From NCBI GenBank assembly GCA_945859605.1, contig OX243814.1, forward strand, positions 31,841,002 to 31,905,001: a stretch of DNA of 64,000 nucleotides, written 5' to 3'. This DNA comes from Lumbricus rubellus (Eukaryota; Annelida; Clitellata; Crassiclitellata; Lumbricidae). Made by a program: the position numbers and the translations under genes. The notes under the pieces were generated by a model. That model had not been told where the DNA came from. It did no database searches and saw only the letters and a list, made by a program, of their open reading frames with translations. Every line of letters starts with the position of its first letter. The first letter of the stretch is position 1. Positions 63,401 to 63,792 of the stretch are shown in pieces.

Positions 63401-63792
63401 TGCGGTTGATGATGATAACATTGATGGTTTCGTACCTGACATGCGCATGACAATGTGAAGTTAAGTGAATCATGCATTTCTTTAACTGTTGTCTCAGTTT
63501 ATGATGATAATTGTTTACTTGTGCAGACTGATGATTTTTTCTACTCGGAAGCAATTCTGACTACAGGGTGGACACTGAATCGGAGTTTCACTTCGAAGCG
63601 CCTCAGCAATTGCAACTTACGTGGGAACGATTGATAGAATGCCACTTTTAAATTACATTTTCGACGTGATTTTTGTTGTTGTTTGTCAGCTGCTGGAGGA
63701 TTGAGTGATCAGGACCTTGGCATTGTGATTGGCACTTCGATTGGCGTAACCTGTATCATCATCTGCACCTGCATCATCGTCTTACGCAACAG
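9803..63792 (+). CDS. PRTG: protogenin/IGDCC4-like receptor gene (18 exons, 3' end beyond window)
   Basis: Spliced gene whose exons join in a single frame of about 975 codons: 9803-9881, 13385-13690, 36465-36618, 39235-39365, 42950-43078, 50199-50396, 51259-51543, 53594-53728, 54445-54615, 55917-56108, 57479-57604, 59345-59545, 59858-59953, 60362-60571, 61403-61516, 62278-62445, 63048-63176 and 63690-63792. Order: signal peptide, Ig1-Ig4, FN3-1 to FN3-5, transmembrane helix. DCC and neogenin have 4 Ig + 6 FN3; protogenin and IGDCC4 have 4 Ig + 5 FN3, which matches. The helix falls at residues about 953-975, near its place in vertebrate protogenin. Such receptors act at the plasma membrane in adhesion and in development of neural and axial tissue. 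All junctions are phase 1 except exon 3/4 (phase 2) and the last donor (phase 2). The cytoplasmic domain is outside the window. IGDCC4 is the main alternative name. Confidence 0.85.
9882..11909. other. intron 1, left part
   Basis: No gene seen. Contains a short GTTGCTGCT-rich patch near 9976-10000, AT-rich sequence around 10190-10280, and the mini-palindrome at 11065-11127 (separate entry). Nothing else recognised up to the Helitron at 11910. Confidence 0.5.
11065..11127. mobile_element. 63-bp TTAA-flanked palindromic mini-element, copy 2
   Basis: Starts CCCTTTAATGCCG and ends CGGCATTAAAGGG, a perfect 13-bp inverted terminus, between TTAA (11061-11064) and TTAA (11128-11131). The centre holds an 18-bp perfect palindrome GTATAGGAAATCCTATAC. 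Same length, flanks and layout as 5253-5315. Looks like a miniature piggyBac-type element (inference). Confidence 0.75.
11910..13171 (-). mobile_element. non-autonomous Helitron, left copy of an inverted pair
   Basis: Read on the minus strand it begins TCTATAAGCAAGG after an A and ends with a short CCCGG...CCGGG hairpin, eight more bases, then CTAG before a T. This is the Helitron signature: 5' TC, 3' hairpin plus CTRR, insertion between A and T, no target duplication. The interior is about four tandem units of roughly 300 bp, each with a TAGCTGTGAAACTATGGCGA-like phrase (about 11951, 12207, 12509, 12807) and a CCCGGTGGCACCCTAT block. It is almost identical to 20327-21589 in the other orientation. 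The open frames of about 94 codons carried by each unit show no known domain and I do not call them genes. Confidence 0.65.
13121..13295. repeat. TA-rich simple repeat
   Basis: AAATAAATA-type repeats to about 13155, then a pure (TA)n run at about 13171-13213, then irregular TAATATAT sequence up to 13295. It overlaps the 5' end of the left Helitron. Confidence 0.85.
13385..13690 (+). CDS. PRTG: receptor exon 2: Ig domain 1
   Basis: Acceptor TTATGTTCCAG, donor A|GTGAGT. 306 nt (102 codons), phase 1 to phase 1, so it can be skipped without frame change. Encodes [18 protein letters not shown], then ICLNC with the first Ig cysteine, IRWRKDD (Ig tryptophan) and [10 protein letters not shown] (second cysteine). 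Extra cysteines sit in the NCTAYC segment. Possible N-glycosylation at NCT and NQT. The whole domain is in one exon, flanked by the inverted Helitron pair. Confidence 0.9.
13766..13919 (+). repeat. tRNA-SINE fragment (body and tail)
   Basis: Lacks the tRNA A box and begins at the B-box region (GTGAATCCACCTC). The body then runs through CTTCACTCACAATTGCTCAG and GCGCTATAACAAGTGC. It starts 75 nt after the exon 2 donor. Confidence 0.8.
14561..14679. repeat. (ATC)n / (GTC)n trinucleotide array
   Basis: About 119 bp of CAT/ATC units with an internal block of CGT/GTC units at about 14611-14628. Gives polySer, polyHis or polyIle in different frames; none belongs to a gene. Confidence 0.92.
15124..15444 (-). 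pseudogene. hAT transposase C-terminal dimerisation domain
   Basis: Encodes [19 protein letters not shown], then [18 protein letters not shown], then [19 protein letters not shown]. This is the hAT family C-terminal signature (W..., A..yL..pat....ERlFS.aG.i...R..L). An acidic DDDDDDD run precedes it. It has lost its link to the N-terminal part, so it is a remnant. Confidence 0.88.
15480..16050 (-). repeat. internal duplication within the hAT element
   Basis: Two diverged copies of a segment about 280 bp long. Each contains TTCTCTTAGTCACAGGACA, CAATCAACTGAACAGATATC and ACAAGCAACCTCCACGGT; the first begins near 15508 and the second near 15785. No coding frame. It lies between the C-terminal and LDPRFK fragments and may be a duplicated intron segment. 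Confidence 0.75.
16056..16373 (-). pseudogene. hAT transposase middle fragment
   Basis: Contains [20 protein letters not shown], the LDPRFK motif that precedes the C-terminal domain in hAT/ZBED transposases. Most of the RNase H-like core that should lie upstream is missing. Confidence 0.8.
16334..16564 (-). pseudogene. hAT transposase BED zinc-finger fragment
   Basis: Contains [20 protein letters not shown], the first half (C-x2-C) of a BED zinc finger near the N-terminus. The frame then shifts into unrelated sequence, overlapping the start of the LDPRFK fragment. This places the internal deletion close to 16370. Confidence 0.75.
17158..17246. repeat. (TA)n microsatellite
   Basis: Almost 90 bp of pure TA dinucleotide, directly left of the 60-bp inverted repeat at 17248. 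Confidence 0.95.
17248..17809. repeat. perfect 60-bp inverted repeat with 442-bp loop
   Basis: Arms 17248-17307 and 17750-17809 are exact reverse complements (ATAAGTAGACATGTGAAGAT at the outer end). Both arms can be bounded by TA at the outer edge (TA|AGTAGAC...GTCTACT|TA), as in Tc1/mariner insertion. The loop contains a TA run and a SINE fragment (about 17370-17412), so if this is a transposon it captured or received other DNA. Confidence 0.85.
17810..19600. other. intron 2 sequence with one retroelement-like tail
   Basis: No exon seen. Near 18146-18172 an AATAAAA sequence runs into a (TTGA)n tail (TTTGATTGATTGATTGATTG), typical of a LINE 3' end, so sequence from about 18000 may be an old LINE tail. 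The rest is unassigned. Confidence 0.45.
19601..19700 (-). repeat. tRNA-SINE fragment (tail half)
   Basis: TGTGCACTTGTTATAGCGCC followed by the body, ending at the ACACCGAAGTGCT region. The tRNA head is absent. Confidence 0.8.
19877..20023 (+). mobile_element. hAT-type MITE, family A copy 1
   Basis: 147 bp with ends CAGGGCTTAAAGTGT / ACACTTTACGCACTG-like, and a perfect 8-bp target duplication ATGATTGG (19869-19876, 20024-20031). Internal palindromic phrases include GGACGGTCATGGACGGCGTC and CACTTATTTTAAAATCTG. Confidence 0.88.
20145..20240 (+). repeat. dispersed repeat fragment, family D
   Basis: ATGACGACAATTTTTCTATG then GCGCCAATACA and a GCGATAAGCC end. The start is shared with 63210-63300 (ATGACGACAATTTATATGGC, then GCGGGATAAGCC), showing one dispersed family. 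Confidence 0.5.
20327..21589 (+). mobile_element. non-autonomous Helitron, right copy of an inverted pair
   Basis: Begins TCTATAAGCAAGG after A20326. Ends with hairpin CCCGG (21562-21566) / CCGGG (21573-21577), then CTAG (21586-21589) before T. Same content as 11910-13171 reversed, with few differences (for example one G/T near 12266 versus 21230, one A/G in the GACGATCC/GACGGTCC phrase, and homopolymer-length changes near 12670-12690 versus 20810-20835). Such similarity implies a recent common source. Confidence 0.65.
21776..21990 (-). mobile_element. tRNA-derived SINE, full-length copy
   Basis: In element sense it reads a tRNA-like head with A box (GTGGTGTAGTGGTGG) and B box (GGTTCGAATCC), a body (GGACCTTGGGCAAG, CACAATTGCTC), and a tail region ending GCGCTATAA...GTGCACATACAAAC. 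About 215 bp. Made by RNA polymerase III and copied by a LINE enzyme in known SINEs. Confidence 0.88.
21995..22990. other. intron 2 sequence without recognised features
   Basis: No exon or known repeat seen. A conceptual frame on the minus strand near 22630-23155 is produced mostly by the adjacent minisatellite and is not supported as a gene. Confidence 0.45.
22998..23115. repeat. G-rich minisatellite, about 20-23-bp unit
   Basis: Six copies of a GTGTGTGGGGGAGTGTATGG-type unit with length variation in the G runs (5 to 7 G). The repeated G runs on the plus strand could stack as a G-quadruplex. Confidence 0.88.
23184..23404 (-). mobile_element. tRNA-derived SINE, full-length copy
   Basis: Same layout as 21776-21990, with the head at the right end (box B region GCGAACCTCGAACC on the plus strand, mutated) followed by a C-run of about 12. 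Ends left at TGTATGTGCAATTGTTATAG. Confidence 0.85.
23785..23814. repeat. (CA)n microsatellite
   Basis: Short run of about 13 CA units at the end of a GT/CA-rich patch. Confidence 0.8.
24815..25032 (+). mobile_element. tRNA-derived SINE, full-length copy
   Basis: Head GGGGCGTGGTGGTGTAGTGG with the A box, then GAGGTTCGAATCC (B box), the body, and the tail GCGCTATAACAAGTGCACAC passing into an ACAAAC/ACAC repeat. Confidence 0.88.
25040..26580. other. intron 2 sequence without recognised features
   Basis: No exon or clear repeat seen. A short AATAATAAT run lies near 26170-26200. A phrase with GGGGGTTTCAAACTTTAGGG near 26068 looks repetitive but has no second copy in the window. Confidence 0.4.
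26592..26971. mobile_element. putative T-rich inverted-end element
   Basis: Ends TAGTTGTAAAAAACG at the left and CGGTTTTTACATCTA near the right, inverted relative to each other. The element lies between two copies of an 11-bp direct repeat TCTTAAAGCAT (26581-26591, 26972-26982). The direct repeat could include a target duplication (TTAAAGCA is 8 bp). A related start, GGTGTTAAAAACGATGAAAA, occurs at 29220. Confidence 0.5.
27028..27085. repeat. (TTA)n microsatellite
   Basis: About 19 TTA/ATT units. Confidence 0.93.
27400..27960 (-). repeat. dispersed repeat, retroelement 3' region type
   Basis: Starts with TGCATTCATTATATAGCGCT, the SINE-like family E phrase, and continues as about 550 bp of moderately GC sequence with no frame. 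A phrase such as GGGAGCCTGTTCCAGAGCAA is similar to GGAAGACTGTTCCAGCATCT at 63361. Such segments often accompany LINE 3' ends; the class is not certain. Confidence 0.4.
28050..28617 (+). pseudogene. non-LTR retrotransposon ORF2 C-terminal remnant
   Basis: A broken plus-strand frame. An early part reads like [11 protein letters not shown] and a [10 protein letters not shown] region. After a frame break, 28365-28613 encodes [20 protein letters not shown], then [16 protein letters not shown] and [18 protein letters not shown]. This C-terminal pattern (FGHV.R, GkRrrGrPr..W.d.i, L.ela..R..W) is common downstream of the reverse transcriptase in several invertebrate LINE groups. Truncated at the 5' side and frameshifted. 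Confidence 0.75.
29742..30080. repeat. tandem repeat, units of about 107-135 bp, three copies
   Basis: Each unit contains CGCAATCGAATGTGTTGAAA (or a one-base variant), GCGCTACATAAACGG and GTATGTGTTGAAAACGGTAG. Starts are near 29748, 29882 and 29989. Followed at 30080-30240 by sequence related to the repeat at 7700-8360. Confidence 0.85.
30672..30765. repeat. (GGA)n purine-rich repeat
   Basis: About 90 bp of GAGGAGGAG with occasional GAGAGG interruptions. Compositional frames only. Confidence 0.92.
30840..32340. other. intron 2 sequence, one dispersed repeat only
   Basis: Apart from the family F copy at 31231-31345 nothing is recognised. No Ig-type exon was found. Confidence 0.4.
31231..31345 (+). 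repeat. dispersed repeat family F, copy 1
   Basis: Contains TCCGCCACTGG, then GCCAGTCCCACGACTGGATA and AAGGAGGAGGGCAATACTAA. The same core is at 32965 and 37806, all in the same orientation. Confidence 0.7.
32349..32460 (-). repeat. (ATTC)n array and SINE-like family E tail
   Basis: About 12 CATT units followed by CAGAGCATTTATATAGCGCC and TCTTCAAGAAACTACTCAGA. The same arrangement recurs at 63931-64000 and, weaker, at 41518 and 49570. The tetranucleotide array sits where the element's 3' simple tail would be. Confidence 0.75.
32965..33063 (+). repeat. dispersed repeat family F, copy 2
   Basis: CTCCGCCACTGCTAG, then CCAGTCCCAAGCATGGATAA and AGGAGGAGGGTGACACTAAT. Confidence 0.7.
33124..33525. 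mobile_element. inverted-end element, TTTCCGGTAAC family
   Basis: Left end AAGGCCTAAAAAAATTTGTG then TGTTTCCGGTAAC; right end GTTACCGGAAACACAACATT then TTTTAGGCCT, inverted. Interior AT-rich with a run of A then T near 33440. No target duplication could be fixed. A truncated relative starts at 34089. Confidence 0.7.
34089..34195 (-). repeat. truncated copy of the TTTCCGGTAAC element
   Basis: TAATGTTGTGTTTCCGGTAA then CCCGACCGACTCACTTTTAT and TTGCCGC. This matches the right end of the 33124 element in reverse orientation. It is cut off at about 34195, where a GC-rich stretch with repeated CCGGGTCTGAGACCCGGC hairpins begins (34196-34440). Confidence 0.65.
34661..34850 (-). mobile_element. tRNA-derived SINE, slightly shortened
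   Basis: Full layout but with about 15 bp missing in the body next to the B box (AAGGTGGATTCTAACC, where the usual copy has GGTCCTTA...GCGAGG between). The head ends at ACACCACCGCGCCCC. Confidence 0.85.
35152..35758. mobile_element. inverted-end element rich in AAGTAAAAGTA
   Basis: Left CAGTGTTGTTGAAAGTACCG followed by repeated TACTTAAGTAAAAGTAAAAG. Right side ACTTTTACTTCGTTACTGTA then CAACACTG, the inverted counterpart. About 600 bp, non-coding. CAGTGTTG ends suit hAT-type elements, but no clean target duplication could be identified. Confidence 0.65.
35811..36015 (+). mobile_element. tRNA-derived SINE, diverged subfamily
   Basis: Head GGGCACAGTGGTGTAGGGGT, B box GGGTTCAAATCC, body CACTAGCAATTTCTC, tail GACGCTATAAACAAGTGC. 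More diverged from the others, so older or another subfamily. Confidence 0.8.
36465..36618 (+). CDS. PRTG: receptor exon 3: Ig domain 2, first half
   Basis: Acceptor TTTTCCATTACAG, donor CG|GTACGT (phase 2). Encodes [20 protein letters not shown] then FQCLVTG (first Ig cysteine) and [12 protein letters not shown] (Ig tryptophan). It follows an intron of 22.8 kb, the longest here. Confidence 0.9.
36736..37143. repeat. 21-bp minisatellite
   Basis: About 19 units of TACAGTACAATCCGGTTTAA/CA with regular variants (TCTAG in place of TACAG, TCTGG in place of TCCGG). Because 21 is a multiple of 3 the array stays open in several frames; it is not coding. It begins about 115 bp after the exon 3 donor. 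Confidence 0.92.
37479..37739 (-). mobile_element. hAT-type MITE, family B copy 2
   Basis: GATAGGCGTACAAAGCGGGG at the left, CTCCCGTACGCCTATG at the right, flanked by the perfect 8-bp duplication TGTGGTAC (37471-37478, 37740-37747). Contains a run of about 16 C near 37687. Reverse orientation to copy 1. Confidence 0.88.
37806..37922 (+). repeat. dispersed repeat family F, copy 3
   Basis: CTCCACCACTGGATG, then CCAGTCCCAAGCCTGGATAA and AGGAGGAGGGCGACACTAAT. Confidence 0.7.
38150..38240 (+). repeat. dispersed retroelement tail fragment
   Basis: GCATGTGCACTTATTTGTCA then GATGCAAATAAAGGCTACTT and an ACTT-rich tail. Counterpart of 9421-9480 in the opposite orientation. Confidence 0.5.
38727..38812. 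repeat. TA-rich simple repeat
   Basis: Two TATATA runs separated by AATGTGGGTGTATAAAATT. Confidence 0.85.
38977..39062 (+). repeat. tRNA-SINE head fragment
   Basis: GGGTGTTGTAGGGATAAGTT through GCGGGTTCGAATCCACCTC. Only the tRNA-like 5' part is kept. A TAATAATAAC run follows to about 39150. Confidence 0.75.
39235..39365 (+). CDS. PRTG: receptor exon 4: Ig domain 2, second half
   Basis: Acceptor TTTTGTTCAG, donor G|GTAAGG (phase 1). Encodes [20 protein letters not shown] then [13 protein letters not shown] (second Ig cysteine) and TLRVTPAT. Possible N-glycosylation at NVT and NQT. Ends 40 nt before a MITE insertion. Confidence 0.92.
39406..39584 (-). mobile_element. hAT-type MITE, family A copy 2
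   Basis: Ends CAGTGCTTAAAGTGT / ACACTAAGCCCTG, perfect 8-bp duplication TATATACA (39398-39405, 39585-39592). About 179 bp; a segment repeated in the middle explains the longer size. Confidence 0.88.
39600..39690. repeat. (TG)n-rich microsatellite
   Basis: GTGTG runs with CGTGTGTATG interruptions. Confidence 0.85.
40080..40480. repeat. (TGTA)n / (TGCA)n microsatellite region
   Basis: About 400 bp dominated by TATG/CATG tetranucleotides, purest at 40190-40290. Several overlapping open frames (poly Tyr-Val-Cys-Met types) are artefacts of this repeat. Confidence 0.92.
40490..42590. other. intron 4 sequence, mostly featureless
   Basis: No exon seen. A SINE-like family E fragment is at 41518-41600 (TTTATATAGCGCCCTTCCAA). 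The rest is unassigned. Confidence 0.4.
42611..42823 (-). mobile_element. tRNA-derived SINE, full-length copy
   Basis: Tail side GTGCACCTGTTATAGCGCCC at the left, head ending GCACCACCACACCC at the right. Preceded by three direct repeats of GTATGTGCACTTGTTTGTTT (42572-42612), apparently an amplified tail. Confidence 0.88.
42833..42892 (-). repeat. second SINE fragment
   Basis: CTACTCAGAAGCGCTCCCGA followed by ACTGAATCGGAG. It sits 58 nt before exon 5. Confidence 0.7.
42950..43078 (+). CDS. PRTG: receptor exon 5: Ig domain 3, first half
   Basis: Acceptor TTTGCTTTAACAG, donor G|GTATCA (phase 1). Encodes [20 protein letters not shown] then [20 protein letters not shown], with the first Ig cysteine and the tryptophan. 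Confidence 0.88.
43184..43927. mobile_element. hAT-like element split by a nested MITE
   Basis: Left TAGGGTCGTCCCTAACATG with TATTCGGTATTCGGTCGATT; right TTCGGCCAAATAGTTTGTCC and GGTTCAGCTCTA. The termini are imperfectly inverted and lie in ATTAAT-type flanks on both sides. Family C2 MITE 43410-43767 sits in the middle. Confidence 0.55.
43410..43767. mobile_element. hAT-type MITE, GGCCGTA-end family
   Basis: Ends CAAGGCCGTAACCAGG / CCTTAGCTACGGCCGTG. 8-bp duplication with one mismatch (GTGTGGAC 43402-43409, GCGTGGAC 43768-43775). The interior has a tandem duplication of a GTGCTAGT(G/A)AATGC segment (near 43597 and 43680). Confidence 0.72.
43932..43965. repeat. TA microsatellite
   Basis: Two short TATATA runs right after the split hAT-like element. 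Confidence 0.85.
44369..44521 (-). mobile_element. hAT-type MITE, family A copy 3 (fused to a SINE)
   Basis: CAGCGCTTAAAGTGTAGGC at the left; at the right, CCACACTTTAAGCCC runs directly into a SINE head without its final bases. No target duplication, so a deletion or template switch joined the two. Confidence 0.8.
44526..44598 (-). repeat. tRNA-SINE head fragment
   Basis: In element sense GGGGCGCGGTGGTGTAGTGG to GGGTTGCAGGTTCGAATCC. Body and tail absent; the MITE occupies their place. Confidence 0.8.
44760..44834. repeat. (TTA)n microsatellite
   Basis: About 24 TTA/ATT units. Confidence 0.93.
44850..47045. other. intron 5 sequence without recognised features
   Basis: No exon found. The phrase TTGCCCTGGATTTTGTGCTT occurs twice (46664 and 47009), a direct repeat 345 bp apart of unknown meaning. 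Confidence 0.4.
47070..47560. repeat. TAA/TAAT-rich degenerate repeat
   Basis: AATAATGATAAT-type sequence with many variants, interrupted by a short normal stretch near 47277-47340. Confidence 0.8.
48171..48316 (+). mobile_element. hAT-type MITE, family A copy 4
   Basis: 146 bp, CAGGGCTTAAAGTGT / CACTTTGAGCACTG, perfect 8-bp duplication TATGTAGG (48163-48170, 48317-48324). Confidence 0.9.
48452..48854. mobile_element. mariner-type foldback MITE with 107-bp inverted ends
   Basis: Ends CACTGTGTCCCAATAAATCG; arms 48452-48558 and 48748-48854 are reverse complements with few mismatches. Flanked by TA on both sides, as in Tc1/mariner insertions. The 190-bp centre has TGACGT/ACGTCA motifs and no frame. 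Confidence 0.88.
48860..50190. other. intron 5, right part
   Basis: TA-rich patches at 48935-49030, a retroelement-like stretch at 49310-49500 (with CATTCCACAGCAAAAGGCCG), a SINE-like family E fragment at about 49560-49650, and AATAAT/GTAGCAGCAG repeats to 49800. No exon seen. Confidence 0.45.
50199..50396 (+). CDS. PRTG: receptor exon 6: Ig domain 3, second half, with an Asp run
   Basis: Acceptor GATATGTAG, donor G|GTAAGT (phase 1). Encodes [20 protein letters not shown] then [14 protein letters not shown] (second Ig cysteine). An inserted [14 protein letters not shown] loop comes from a GAT repeat, then AQANITVS forms the last strand. A second phase-1 donor (ACAG|GTGATG) inside the exon would drop the loop and last strand; GTAAGT is the better site. 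Confidence 0.88.
50498..50645 (+). mobile_element. hAT-type MITE, family A copy 5
   Basis: CAGGGCTTAAAGTGTGGC at the left, CACTTTTAACACTG at the right. Flanks CCTGTAAC and CCAGTAAT agree at six of eight positions, so an older insertion. Starts about 100 nt after the exon 6 donor. Confidence 0.82.
50770..51117. repeat. TGTCTGTTTG-type imperfect repeat
   Basis: About 350 bp of TGTCTGTTTGTCTGTG variants. The long open frames in it (Cys-Leu-Ser-Val type) are compositional. Confidence 0.85.
51118..51210. repeat. (GAT)n microsatellite with GAC block
   Basis: About 20 GAT units followed by GACGAAGACGACGACGACGA. It ends about 50 nt before exon 7. Confidence 0.93.
51259..51543 (+). CDS. PRTG: receptor exon 7: Ig domain 4
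   Basis: Acceptor TTCTACTTGCAG, donor ACCG|GTTGGT (phase 1, weak beyond GT). The whole domain is in one exon: [40 protein letters not shown] (cysteine and tryptophan), [20 protein letters not shown] (second cysteine), then [16 protein letters not shown]. 285 nt, frame-neutral. A MITE begins 20 nt after the donor. Confidence 0.92.
51564..51791 (-). mobile_element. hAT-type MITE, family B copy 3
   Basis: CATAGGCGTACGAGGCGGGG at the left, a decayed right end CTCCCGCTCGCCTTTG. Flanks do not match well, so the target duplication has decayed or the right edge is rearranged. Confidence 0.82.
51970..52086. repeat. (CAT)n microsatellite, left of MITE
   Basis: ATCATCATC repeat with CTTCATCACC variants; interrupted by the MITE at 52087 and resuming at 52484. 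Confidence 0.92.
52087..52483 (-). mobile_element. hAT-type MITE, family B copy 4, internally expanded
   Basis: CATAGGCGTACGAGGCGGGG / CCCGTACGCCTATG, inserted in the CAT microsatellite with flanks ATCATCAT on both sides. The interior holds four copies of a segment with GTCGCGGACGACTAAAAAAA and GGTCGTCAAGTTTCGGGCAA (starts about 52169, 52251, 52317, 52392), which makes it 397 bp against about 230-310 for the others. Confidence 0.88.
52484..52578. repeat. (CAT)n microsatellite, right of MITE
   Basis: Continuation of the array split by the MITE, with CACCACCAC variants. Confidence 0.9.
53150..53430 (-). pseudogene. non-LTR retrotransposon ORF2 fragment
   Basis: The minus strand reads [20 protein letters not shown], then [20 protein letters not shown] and [10 protein letters not shown]. 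This is the LVWSV.LyGsETWT..k motif found after the reverse transcriptase in the same LINE group as 28050-28617. No start, frame ends broken. Confidence 0.75.
53427..53500. repeat. (GA)n / (CAGA)n microsatellite
   Basis: GAGAGAGA from 53437 to 53461, ACACACAC, then CAGACAGA. Confidence 0.88.
53594..53728 (+). CDS. PRTG: receptor exon 8: FN3-1, first half
   Basis: Acceptor TTCGTTTGTAG, donor AAAG|GTCACT (phase 1). Encodes [20 protein letters not shown] then [20 protein letters not shown], with the FN3 tryptophan and the PP...L start. Confidence 0.88.
54180..54394 (+). mobile_element. tRNA-derived SINE, full-length copy
   Basis: Best-preserved copy in the plus strand: GGGGCACGGTGGTGTAGTGG head, GAGGTTCGAATCC B box, the body, tail GCTATAACAAGTGCACATAC. 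Ends 50 nt before exon 9. Confidence 0.9.
54445..54615 (+). CDS. PRTG: receptor exon 9: FN3-1, second half
   Basis: Acceptor CTATTTATAG, donor GATG|GTATGT (phase 1). Encodes [20 protein letters not shown] then [25 protein letters not shown] and N..G.S..S are the FN3 E-F and G-strand patterns. Possible N-glycosylation at NYT and NVT. Confidence 0.92.
54851..55028 (-). mobile_element. hAT-type MITE, family A copy 6
   Basis: CGGCGCTTAAAGTGTGG at the left, CCACACTTTAAGCTCTG at the right. Flanks CGTGGAAT / CATGAAAT match at six of eight. The middle contains a duplicated GAAGTGCCTGGGCGCCCGTT-like segment, as in copy 2. Confidence 0.8.
55551..55762 (+). mobile_element. tRNA-derived SINE, diverged copy
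   Basis: Head GGTGTAGTGGGTATGTTTG, mutated B box AGGTTAGAATCC, body CACTCACAATTGCTCAGCGC, tail GGGGCGCTATAACAAATGC. Confidence 0.85.
55788..55858. mobile_element. TTAA-flanked mini-element, related 71-bp form
   Basis: CCCTTTACCAGTT at the left, AACGGGTAAAAGA at the right, between TTAA (55784-55787) and TTAA (55859-55862). The ends are less perfect than in the 63-bp pair. It lies 58 nt before exon 10. Confidence 0.55.
55917..56108 (+). CDS. PRTG: receptor exon 10: FN3-2, first half
   Basis: Acceptor TTCATTTCAG, donor AAAG|GTTTGT (phase 1). Encodes [20 protein letters not shown] then [20 protein letters not shown]; the W..L / G.V..Y.I pattern is FN3. Confidence 0.9.
56110..57215. other. intron 10 without recognised features
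   Basis: No exon or known repeat, apart from a short TCTAT run near 56157-56180 and GTTCTCAACCAGTGGGTCAC at 56191, a phrase common in interspersed repeats; the matching GGAACCCCAGGGGTTCCGCA at 56683 suggests one more small inverted-end element spanning 56185-56710 (low confidence). Confidence 0.35.
57217..57345. repeat. GATGGT/GATGAT-type imperfect repeat
   Basis: TGATGATGGTGGTGGTGTTG variants over about 125 bp. Confidence 0.88.
57357..57414. repeat. (TA)n microsatellite
   Basis: About 28 TA units. Confidence 0.95.
57479..57604 (+). CDS. PRTG: receptor exon 11: FN3-2, second half
   Basis: Acceptor GTGTTGTGTAG, donor GAAG|GTGGGT (phase 1). Encodes [20 protein letters not shown] then [20 protein letters not shown]. 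The G strand is unusual (PWILCLTNG) but the frame and phase fit. Confidence 0.88.
58090..59265 (+). pseudogene. CR1/L2-like LINE reverse transcriptase C-terminal remnant
   Basis: Disrupted plus-strand frames read [17 protein letters not shown] (58120-58170), then [20 protein letters not shown] (58597-58660) followed by DVLLQPLP. This is the CR1-type ending (L...QN.aar.v, LPV..RI.fKil......glaP.YL.dll). More 3' sequence with serine/leucine codons continues to about 59265. Many frame breaks; nonfunctional. Confidence 0.65.
59345..59545 (+). CDS. PRTG: receptor exon 12: FN3-3, first half
   Basis: Acceptor GTTTGTTTCAG, donor CTCG|GTATGA (phase 1). Encodes [20 protein letters not shown] then [20 protein letters not shown] (FN3 tryptophan, tyrosine strand). 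Possible N-glycosylation at NWT and NQS. Confidence 0.9.
59858..59953 (+). CDS. PRTG: receptor exon 13: FN3-3, second half
   Basis: Acceptor CTTTGTTTAG, donor ACAG|GTGATG (phase 1). Encodes [20 protein letters not shown] then [11 protein letters not shown], the FN3 Y..R..A.N..G.S pattern. 96 nt, the smallest internal exon. Confidence 0.9.
60362..60571 (+). CDS. PRTG: receptor exon 14: FN3-4, first half
   Basis: Acceptor TGTCTGTTGCAG. Encodes [40 protein letters not shown] and [17 protein letters not shown]. Only the donor at 60571 (TTTG|GTTGCA) keeps the phase-1 frame into exon 15; a nearer GT at 60558 (AAGAG|GTTGAG) would give an immediate TAA in exon 15. The donor is weak by consensus, so the last few residues are less certain. 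Confidence 0.82.
60619..60807 (-). pseudogene. LINE ORF2 fragment
   Basis: The minus strand reads [20 protein letters not shown] then [20 protein letters not shown], similar to the linker before the reverse transcriptase in invertebrate LINEs (W.EYFe.LL). Short, 48 nt after the exon 14 donor. Confidence 0.55.
60974..61202 (+). mobile_element. hAT-type MITE, family B copy 5
   Basis: CATAGGCGTACGTGAAATTT / CGCCTCGTACGCCTATG, 229 bp. 8-bp duplication with one mismatch (GACAAGGT 60966-60973, GACAGGGT 61203-61210). Confidence 0.9.
61403..61516 (+). CDS. PRTG: receptor exon 15: FN3-4, second half
   Basis: Acceptor TAAAGTTTTGCAG, donor GCAG|GTAAGT (phase 1). Encodes [20 protein letters not shown] then [23 protein letters not shown].. 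is the FN3 E-F signature. Confidence 0.92.
61540..61670. repeat. GATGGT/GATGAT imperfect repeat
   Basis: GGTGGTGATGGGGTGGTGGT-type sequence shortly after the exon 15 donor. Confidence 0.85.
61751..61963. repeat. 23-bp minisatellite
   Basis: About nine units of CTGCACAAAGTACAAGTGCA + CAA, with A/G changes (CACAACTG against CACGACTG). Each unit contains a GTGCA...TGCAC inverted motif. Open frames on both strands are by composition. Confidence 0.93.
62278..62445 (+). CDS. PRTG: receptor exon 16: FN3-5, first half
   Basis: Acceptor GTGTCTGTTCAG, donor AATG|GTAATC (phase 1). Encodes [20 protein letters not shown] then [20 protein letters not shown], the classical FN3 P.aP..l / W.PP...NG.I..Y.... 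Confidence 0.93.
63048..63176 (+). CDS. PRTG: receptor exon 17: FN3-5, second half
   Basis: Acceptor TTTTGCTGTAG, donor GCAG|GTACAA (phase 1). Encodes [20 protein letters not shown] then [20 protein letters not shown]. Confidence 0.92.
63205..63420 (+). repeat. dispersed repeat, family D
   Basis: ATGACGACAATTTATATGGC, then GCGGGATAAGCCTTAGCAAA and GGAAGACTGTTCCAGCATCT. The start matches 20145-20240 and the late part resembles 27530-27560. Probably a LINE- or SINE-derived family. Confidence 0.5.
63541..63613 (-). repeat. tRNA-SINE body fragment
   Basis: CTACAGGGTGGACACTGAAT then CGGAGTTTCACTTCGAAGCG and CAGCAATTGC. Confidence 0.75.
63690..63792 (+). CDS. PRTG: receptor exon 18: transmembrane segment
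   Basis: Acceptor TGTTGTTTGTCAG, donor ACAG|GTGGGT (phase 2). Encodes a short juxtamembrane GGLSDQDLG, then a hydrophobic helix [20 protein letters not shown], then LRNR, a basic stop-transfer. The orientation is type I. The remaining exons lie beyond the window. Confidence 0.93.
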
